This document shows positions 41,221 through 46,595 of a stretch of 46,595 nucleotides of DNA, one piece after another. The stretch is from Candidatus Omnitrophota bacterium (lineage in GTDB: Bacteria > Omnitrophota > Koll11 > Duberdicusellales > 4484-171), in NCBI GenBank assembly GCA_030692055.1, contig JAUYCY010000163.1, forward strand, positions 1 to 46,595, written 5' to 3'. Position 1 is the first letter of the stretch. Each line of letters opens with the position of its first letter. The translations under genes were made by a program, and so were the position numbers. The notes under the pieces are model-generated. The model saw only the letters and a program-made list of their open reading frames with translations, was not told the DNA's origin and searched no databases.

Positions 41221-42695
41221 AAAAATATAAAATATTTGTTAGTGGAGTTCAGAAGGAATTAAGAGAAGAACGGCTTGCAGTAAGGGAATTAGTAGAGAGT
41301 GATGTCTTGCTAAAGGAATATTTTAACGTGTTCTTATTTGAGAAAGCCCCAGCTGGCAGTAAATCTTCAAAAGCCGTATATTTAAAAGAGGTCCAGGATT
41401 GCGATGTTTATATTGTTATTTTTGGAGATGAATACGCGAAAGCCGCTCAAAACAGGTTATCAGCCACAGAGGAAGAATTTAGGGAAGCCCAGAAAAGAAC
41501 CAAATATGTTTTAGTATATATAAAAGGTAAAACCGATGAAACAAAAGATAAAAGAATTAAAAAACTAATCTCTGAGATTAAAGATGACACTTCTGGATAC
41601 AAATACCGCCGTTTCGAGAATATTCCAGAGCTAAAGAACGCAGTTCATGAAAGCTTAATTGAATTTCTGCGGGAAAAAGGGATTGTGGGGAAAAGTATTT
41701 TTGACGAAGCGGTTTGCGAAGGTGCATCTTGGAAAGATATAGACAATGATAAAGTGAAGTGGTTTTTACGTACCGCAAAAGGAAAAAGAAATTTTTCTCT
41801 ACCCGAGAATACTCCTGTCAAAGATATTTTTATTCATTTAAACTTGCTAAAGGGGAATAAATTAACCAATGCGGCAATTCTTTTATTCGGCAAAAACCCG
41901 CATAAATTTCATCTTCAAGCAGAGACTAAGTGCCTGCAATCCTCGGGAACAGAAATAGAAAAGCCATTCCCTTCATATCACATCTATAATGGTAATCTTT
42001 TTGATCAGGTTGACCGCTCTGTTGCATTTGTGCTGAGCAGCATAAAATTACCGGTTATTCAACAGATACATACTGCGCAGGTAAAACGTCCTCCCGAAAT
42101 TCCTTTATTTGCAGTTCAGGAAGCTATTGTGAATGCCCTGGCGCATCGCAATTATAATGATACTTCGGGTGTCCAGGTGATGCTGTTTATTGACCGCGTA
42201 GAAGTCTGGAATTCTGGCAGTCTTCCTTCACAACTCACCATATCTGATCTTAAGAAGCCTCACCGCTCTTTTCCAGGGAATCCTCTGCTTGCCGAAGTAT
42301 TTTACCTGGCCGATTACATTCAGAAAGTTGGTTCAGGCACACTTGAAATGATACGACAGTGTAAAGCGCAAGGTTTGCCTGAGCCGGAATTTTCCTCTAC
42401 CCGCGGGGAATTCAGAACAATTTTGGGCAGAGATATTTTTACTGAATGTGTTTTAGCAAAGCTTGGATTAAATGAGCGCCAACTAAAGGTGGTAAAATAT
42501 GTGAAAGAGAAGGGTCAAATAACAAATAGAGAGTATAGGGATTTGACTGGATTAGAAACTGATAGGACTGCCTTAAGGGATCTGGTTGTGCTTTGCAAGA
42601 AAGGTATTCTTAAGAAGACAGGTACAACAGGCAGGAATACCATATATTTATTAACCCGACATAAACCCGACAAACCAGACAGGAACCCGACATAA
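41217..42695 (+). CDS. DUF4062-ATP-binding protein of the restriction locus
   Basis: A 492-residue multidomain protein. Residues 1-130 form a DUF4062-like domain (KIFVSGVQKELREERLAVRELVE, DVYIVIFGDEYA). Residues about 175-395 resemble the RecG-C-terminal/HATPase family (NAAILLFGKNPHKFHLQAETKC, QEAIVNALAHRNYNDTSGVQV, IDRVEVWNSGSLP, VGSGTLEMIRQCK), and the rest is a winged-helix-like part (GQITNREYRDLTGLETDRTALRDL). It overlaps hsdR by 4 bp and precedes hsdS. Such proteins accompany type I systems but their role is unknown; sensing or regulation is a guess. Confidence 0.8.
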   Translation: MKKYKIFVSGVQKELREERLAVRELVESDVLLKEYFNVFLFEKAPAGSKSSKAVYLKEVQDCDVYIVIFGDEYAKAAQNRLSATEEEFREAQKRTKYVLVYIKGKTDETKDKRIKKLISEIKDDTSGYKYRRFENIPELKNAVHESLIEFLREKGIVGKSIFDEAVCEGASWKDIDNDKVKWFLRTAKGKRNFSLPENTPVKDIFIHLNLLKGNKLTNAAILLFGKNPHKFHLQAETKCLQSSGTEIEKPFPSYHIYNGNLFDQVDRSVAFVLSSIKLPVIQQIHTAQVKRPPEIPLFAVQEAIVNALAHRNYNDTSGVQVMLFIDRVEVWNSGSLPSQLTISDLKKPHRSFPGNPLLAEVFYLADYIQKVGSGTLEMIRQCKAQGLPEPEFSSTRGEFRTILGRDIFTECVLAKLGLNERQLKVVKYVKEKGQITNREYRDLTGLETDRTALRDLVVLCKKGILKKTGTTGRNTIYLLTRHKPDKPDRNPT

Positions 42696-42750
42696 ACCCG
42701 ACAAAATGGGCTAAAAGGGCTAATAAATGGGCTAAAAATCGGCTAATGGT
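42660..42750. repeat. Short tandem words after the DUF4062 gene
   Basis: AACCCGACATAAACCCGACA and ACAAACCAGACAGG, followed by ATGGGCTAAAA, GGGCTAATAA, ATGGGCTAAAA and TCGGCTAATGG. The first set runs from the end of the coding sequence past its stop, and continuing the frame gives low-complexity NGLKGLINGLKIG. It may be an eroded 3' end or a recombination hot spot. Confidence 0.45.
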
Positions 42751-42855
42751 TAACCAAAAAGAAGAGAATAATGAAGCCACAAAGACGCAAGATTAACACA
42801 AAAACAACACAGCTTTTAGTAATTTCAAAAATTGAACTTACTAAAAAAGTAGTTA

Positions 42856-44124
42856 ATGGATACTAATAAAAATACAACTTTAAGTACGCAATCCGTACTC
42901 CCTTCCGGCTGGCGATGGGTGAAGTTGGGGGAGGTGTGCGAGTTAAATCCACCTAAGCCAAAAGGTTTCTATCGCTTACCTGATGCCCCAACTACATTTG
43001 TTCCAATGTCAGTAGTTGATGAAAAGACAGGCAATGTTGCTAAACCAGAAATCGTCCCATACAAAAGGGTTTCAAAAGGTTATACTTATTTTGAGGAAGA
43101 CGATGTTCTTTTTGCTAAAATCACACCTTGTATGCAAAATGGCAAGCATGTAATAGCAAGAAATCTGATAGATGGAATAGGGTTTGGAACAACAGAATTT
43201 CATGTTTTACAGCCCACGAGTGGAATCTTACCAGAATGGATTTGGTATTTTATTAGACAACCTTATTTCTTAAAAGAAGCGATTTATTATTTTACCGGGT
43301 CTGTTGGGCAGCAAAGAGTACCGGATGATTTTTTAGCCGATTACACTATACCTTTACCACCTACAGAAGAGCAGAAGCGTGTTATTGCAGAAATCCAAGA
43401 ACTAATGCAAGAAATTGAACGCGCAAAGGCATCTTGCGAAAAGCAATTAGACGCTGCTAACGCCCTGTCCGCTTCATACCTTCGTCAAGTCTTTGAAAGC
43501 GATGAGGCAAAGAAGTGGGAGAGGAAGAGGTTGGGAGATGTGTGTGAGGCAGAATCAGGCATTTGGGGCGATGAGCCCGATGGTTCCTCAGAATGTTATT
43601 CTGTGTTGCGTTCAAATAATATTCAAGATGGGAAAATGGTTTTTGATGAAATAGCTATTAGGAAAGTTGAAACCAAATATTTAGAGAACAAATCATTGAA
43701 GACAGGTGACATTTTAGTAACTACCTCAAGTGGAAGTAAAGACTTACTGGGGAAAAGTGCATTTTTTACTCAACCTTCCGATAGGAAAACATATCTTTTT
43801 TCTAATTTTACAATACGGTTGAGAACCAAGAATGAAATTATTAATTCGTCTTTTCTTTATTTTTATTTGCAATCACCGGAAGCTAAAGAAACCTTGAAAC
43901 TACTTCAAGATACAACGACAGGCTTAAGAAATCTTGATCGAAAAGAATTCTTGAATCAAACTCTACCAGTTCCAACTTTAGAAATTCAAAGAAAGGTTGT
44001 AGGTGAGCTTAAAGAGAAAATAGGCCAAGCCGAAAATCTCCAATCCATACTCCGCAATCAACAATCTACAATTGACGCTTTACCCCAGTCAATCTTAAAG
44101 AAGGCGTTTAGGGGAGAGTTATGA
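42856..44124 (+). CDS. hsdS: Type I restriction specificity subunit S
   Basis: HsdS gives the complex its DNA recognition. The 422-residue protein has two target-recognition domains: TRD1 from the GWRWVKLGEVCELNPPK start to the first conserved helix (LPPTEEQKRVIAEIQELMQEIERAKASCEKQL, about residue 170-205), and TRD2 from WERKRLGDVCEAESGIWGDEP to the second helix (LPVPTLEIQRKVVGELKEKIGQAENL) near the end. Recognition of a bipartite site is expected but cannot be read from sequence. It is preceded by a 160-bp spacer and followed, 18 bp on, by the winged-helix gene. Confidence 0.93.
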   Translation: MDTNKNTTLSTQSVLPSGWRWVKLGEVCELNPPKPKGFYRLPDAPTTFVPMSVVDEKTGNVAKPEIVPYKRVSKGYTYFEEDDVLFAKITPCMQNGKHVIARNLIDGIGFGTTEFHVLQPTSGILPEWIWYFIRQPYFLKEAIYYFTGSVGQQRVPDDFLADYTIPLPPTEEQKRVIAEIQELMQEIERAKASCEKQLDAANALSASYLRQVFESDEAKKWERKRLGDVCEAESGIWGDEPDGSSECYSVLRSNNIQDGKMVFDEIAIRKVETKYLENKSLKTGDILVTTSSGSKDLLGKSAFFTQPSDRKTYLFSNFTIRLRTKNEIINSSFLYFYLQSPEAKETLKLLQDTTTGLRNLDRKEFLNQTLPVPTLEIQRKVVGELKEKIGQAENLQSILRNQQSTIDALPQSILKKAFRGEL

Positions 44125-44142
44125 TAAAAGAGGAGAATCCAC

Positions 44143-44580
44143 ATGCAAATAACAAAAAGTGATTGGATTTTATTAATTTTGCGAAAACAGCCTTTGGATA
44201 GGATACATATTATGAAATCGCTTTTTCTCATTGAACGTAATGCCAAGAAAAAAATTCAAGGTTATTTTCAGTTTGAACCTTATCTTTATGGTCCTTGTAG
44301 TCTTGATGTTTATTCTGAGCTTCGCAATCTTTTAGCTCATGGTTTTATAATACAACCACCGCATCCTATGCAATCTTGGGCTAACTATTATTTAACAGAG
44401 CAGGGCTGTGTCAAGGCTAAAGAGATAGCTGAGAAAATCAATTCAGAAAATATTAATCTGATTGACAAAACAGTCGATGAAATAAAAAATTTAGGTTTTT
44501 TTGAATTATTGAAAAAAGTTTATGCAGAAGCTCCAGAATTTACGACTAATTCTGTTCTTAAGGAGGTGATTAGGCAATGA
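44143..44580 (+). CDS. Winged-helix YwgA/SocA-like protein
   Basis: A 145-residue small protein whose first 90 residues look like a winged helix: SDWILLILRKQPLDRIHIMKSLFLIER, FQFEPYLYGPCSLDVYSELRNLLAHGFI, then ANYYLTEQGCVKAKEIAEKI. The YGPCS..VY..L..L...G pattern recalls YwgA and SocA-like proteins, some of which are antitoxins or phage-defence regulators. Its stop overlaps the next gene (ATGA), indicating a functional pair with the protease-like protein. I infer a regulator or target adaptor; there is no direct evidence. Confidence 0.65.
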   Translation: MQITKSDWILLILRKQPLDRIHIMKSLFLIERNAKKKIQGYFQFEPYLYGPCSLDVYSELRNLLAHGFIIQPPHPMQSWANYYLTEQGCVKAKEIAEKINSENINLIDKTVDEIKNLGFFELLKKVYAEAPEFTTNSVLKEVIRQ

Positions 44581-45293
44581 CTTTGATTTTATCTATACCA
44601 GCCAAAGAAGGAATTGTGATTGCCTCCGATAGCCAAGTTACTTCTGGACAGGTGCGTTGGCAAGAAAAGAAAATTAAGCAATTGAATGAAAAATGTTTAT
44701 GGAGCGCTTCCGGTGAATTGGCATTAATCCAACGATTCGAAGAATTCGTCCAACAATTGCCAAATAGAAACCAGCCTCTTAATAATATCAGAGACTCTCT
44801 TAGCGAGATAGTAAAAAAAGCTGTTACAATTCTTTTGCAGCAAGATTTTAGAACACAATTTTTGCAAGCACCTGGCTTGCCACCAAACCCAGAAGTATTA
44901 CTTCAATTGCATCCCGGCGATTTTATGTTTGTAGAATGGAGAGGAAATCCGAAGATTTTACATTTATTAGCTAATGGAACCACGGAATGGATAAATAAGC
45001 CTTTTGCTTCTGGAAGTGGAGGACCTTTTGCTTACGCATTGCTTCAAAAATATCAGGGCTATATATATAATCTTCAGAAAGCAAGCTTATTAGCATACAA
45101 AGTTTTAGAGGAATCTATTGAAGTTGGGTCTTGGGGATTAGGCCCACCAATTGATATTTGGCAAGTTAGTGAGACTGGGATTAAGAATTTAAACGAAGAC
45201 GAAATTGCAAAGTTAGCTGATGCTTCAAAAGTTCTTCGTGAAATAGAAATTCAATCTTTTCTAAAAGAGGATGGAAATTGTGGCAAAACCTAA
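44577..45293 (+). CDS. Proteasome beta-like Ntn-hydrolase inside the restriction locus
   Basis: A 238-residue protein whose start, TLILSIPAKEGIVIASDSQV after the initiator Met, matches 20S proteasome beta subunits and HslV. With Met removed, Thr1 (nucleophile), Asp17 and Lys33 are all at the classical proteasome positions, so catalysis is plausible. SGSGGPFAYALLQ matches the later conserved Ser129-Gly stretch. The Asp166/Ser169-type motif is altered (EVGSWGLGPPIDIW). It overlaps the winged-helix gene by 4 bp and hsdM by 14-23 bp. There is no alpha subunit and no AAA+ unfoldase next to it. HslV- or Anbu-related ancestry is possible; its target is unknown. Confidence 0.8.
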   Translation: MTLILSIPAKEGIVIASDSQVTSGQVRWQEKKIKQLNEKCLWSASGELALIQRFEEFVQQLPNRNQPLNNIRDSLSEIVKKAVTILLQQDFRTQFLQAPGLPPNPEVLLQLHPGDFMFVEWRGNPKILHLLANGTTEWINKPFASGSGGPFAYALLQKYQGYIYNLQKASLLAYKVLEESIEVGSWGLGPPIDIWQVSETGIKNLNEDEIAKLADASKVLREIEIQSFLKEDGNCGKT

Positions 45294-46545
45294 TTCCCGC
45301 AAACTCACCACTCCTCAATCCCTAAACGCCTTTATTAAAAGCATCTGCAATATTATGCGTAGGTCTGGACGGGCAGGGGCGCTGCAGTATGTTCCTGAAC
45401 TTACTTGGATGCTTTTTCTTCGTATCCTTGATGAAAAGGAAGATAAAGAATTAGAGCATTCAAAGGCGTTGGGAGTTTCGTTTACGCCTTCCTTAAAAGA
45501 GCCTTTTCGCTGGCAGGATTGGGCTGCGCCTGATGGCAAAAAGAGAAAAGAGCTTCAGCAGGGGACGCTTGGCGGATTTATGTCTTTTGTAAATGGTGAG
45601 CTCATACCACATCTTAGAGCCTTAGAAAAAAGGGCTGGCGCTAACTCTCGTCAAAAAGTTATTAGTGAGGTATTTTCTTCAGTGGAGAGAACCGGTATTG
45701 ATACGGAGAGAAATCTCTTGGATATTTTAGATAAGATTAATCAACTTTCTATTGAGCAGGTTGATGATACCCATATGTTTACCCTTTCGCAAGTCTATGA
45801 AGGATTACTTTTAAATATGGGCGCTAAGAATAATGACGGAGGCCAGTTTTTTACCCCTCGAGAAGTGATTCGCATAATGGTTAAAGTAATTGACCCTAAG
45901 GTGGGTGAGACAATTTATGACCCTTGTTGTGGAACTGGAGGGTTTTTGGCACAAAGTTATGTGCATATGAGGGAAAAGGTTAAGACCGCGGATGATATTG
46001 AAGTGCTTAAAACCAGGACTTTTTATGGCAGAGAAAAGGAAGTTTTAGCGTATCCCATTGCCTTGGCGAACTTGGTGCTTCATGAAATAGATGAACCGCA
46101 TATTTGGCACGGAAATAGCTTAACTGGCCTTGAGATTTATGGCGGGCTGTTTCAAGGCGCGCCAGATTTATTTGATATGGTTTTAACTAATCCTCCTTTT
46201 GGCGGAAAAGAAGGAAAAGATGCCCAGACACATTTTGCCTATAAAACCAGCGCCACACAGGTTTTATTTTTACAACACGTCATAGATAGCCTTAAAGATG
46301 GCGGAAGATGCGGAATAGTAATGGATGAAGGGGTTTTGTTTCGCACCAATGAAGCTGCTTTTCTGCAGACTAAACGAAAACTGCTTAATGAATGCAATGT
46401 TTATTGTATTGTTAGTTTACCGCCAAAAGTTTTTTTAAATGCTGGAGCCGCCAGCAAAACCAATCTTGGCGCTGTTGCGAAACTACCCTTGTCAATAGGG
46501 TATTTTATAAAGAATACAAGCGGTTATGCTCTTAATGCCTTATAG
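45271..46545 (+). CDS. hsdM: Type I DNA methyltransferase subunit M, 3' end replaced
   Basis: HsdM methylates adenine in the HsdS-selected site and protects host DNA. Visible are the N-terminal HsdM domain, QFFTPREVIRIMVKVIDP, SAM motif I DPCCGTGGFLAQ (from residue 217) and catalytic NPPF (307-310). Homology stops after VFLNAGAASKTNL (residue 399); the next 25 codons, beginning GAVAKLPLSIGYF, are not HsdM-like, and the C-terminal helices that bind HsdS are missing. The DNA changes at 46468 to GGCGCTGTTGCGAAAC, like a transposon end. Start could be ATG 45271 or GTG 45280. Confidence 0.9.
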   Translation: MEIVAKPNSRKLTTPQSLNAFIKSICNIMRRSGRAGALQYVPELTWMLFLRILDEKEDKELEHSKALGVSFTPSLKEPFRWQDWAAPDGKKRKELQQGTLGGFMSFVNGELIPHLRALEKRAGANSRQKVISEVFSSVERTGIDTERNLLDILDKINQLSIEQVDDTHMFTLSQVYEGLLLNMGAKNNDGGQFFTPREVIRIMVKVIDPKVGETIYDPCCGTGGFLAQSYVHMREKVKTADDIEVLKTRTFYGREKEVLAYPIALANLVLHEIDEPHIWHGNSLTGLEIYGGLFQGAPDLFDMVLTNPPFGGKEGKDAQTHFAYKTSATQVLFLQHVIDSLKDGGRCGIVMDEGVLFRTNEAAFLQTKRKLLNECNVYCIVSLPPKVFLNAGAASKTNLGAVAKLPLSIGYFIKNTSGYALNAL

Positions 46546-46595
46546 TTAAACATAAAAGCCTTTAGATTGCAAAGAAAATATTTTTTTAAAGAAAA
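46468..46595. mobile_element. Probable left end of an insertion element in hsdM
   Basis: GGCGCTGTTGCGAAAC begins exactly where HsdM homology stops. It closely matches the ends of the MITE-like element at 441-549 (GGGACTGTTGCGAAATG and GGCGCTGTCGCTAAATG). An internal hairpin TACCCT/AGGGTA follows at once. The window ends before any transposase or target duplication can be seen, so family and size are open. Confidence 0.5.

Overview
This window is the replication-origin region of an uncultured diderm bacterium, joined to biosynthetic and accessory DNA. The order rpmH-yidD-yidC (leftward), then dnaA-dnaN-DUF721-gyrB-gyrA (rightward), with ParB-site-like palindromes alongside, marks the chromosomal origin. 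YidC has the long periplasmic domain of double-membrane bacteria and GyrB has the E. coli-type insertion. Gene junctions are full of short palindromic repeats, as in many candidate-phylum genomes. My best guess is Omnitrophota or a relative in or near the PVC group. This is an inference and no marker here proves it.

Layout. 1-3122: gene-poor repeats, three parS-like palindromes, a 109-bp MITE-like element with a 5-bp target duplication, the rpmH-yidD-yidC cluster without rnpA, and an origin-like spacer. 3123-13911: dnaA, dnaN, a DciA-like gene, gyrB and gyrA, with two secreted proteins of unknown function; gyrA carries a 445-residue intein with a LAGLIDADG endonuclease. 13912-17578: tRNA-Glu, a membrane protein, glmS and rsmI, separated by repeats. 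17579-22691: a trehalose operon (membrane sensor-HAMP-OtsA fusion, OtsB, DUF5752 protein, TreT-like glycosyltransferase). 22692-25364: a PII-like protein, several tiny membrane proteins and an ArsB/NhaD-type permease. The trehalose and permease operons each begin with nearly the same structured leader RNA, which ends in an intrinsic terminator. One base-pair exchange in the first stem supports a real RNA structure, probably a salt- or sodium-responsive riboswitch. 25365-28616: pyrR-pyrB-pyrC behind a recognisable PyrR-type attenuator. 28683-36951: Mut7-C RNase-like, EndoQ-like, flavodoxin, tRNA-Arg, small unknown genes, a LOG-like protein, carB, Dcd/Dut and YjbQ.

36952-46595 is an accessory island: a self-contained HTH-Fic gene with a promoter and repeated operator-like sites, radC, and a type I restriction-modification cluster in the order hsdR, DUF4062/ATP-binding protein, hsdS, winged-helix-like protein, proteasome-beta-like protease, hsdM. 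The protease keeps Thr1, Asp17 and Lys33 in proteasome numbering and overlaps both neighbours, so it is probably translationally coupled to the restriction genes. hsdM loses its normal C-terminus at 46468, where the sequence changes to something like a transposon end; that end resembles the MITE terminus at the other side of the window.

The strongest candidates for new biology are the protease/winged-helix pair inside the restriction locus, the twin leader RNAs linking trehalose synthesis to ion transport, the membrane-sensor OtsA fusion, and the micro-protein/PII/permease cluster.
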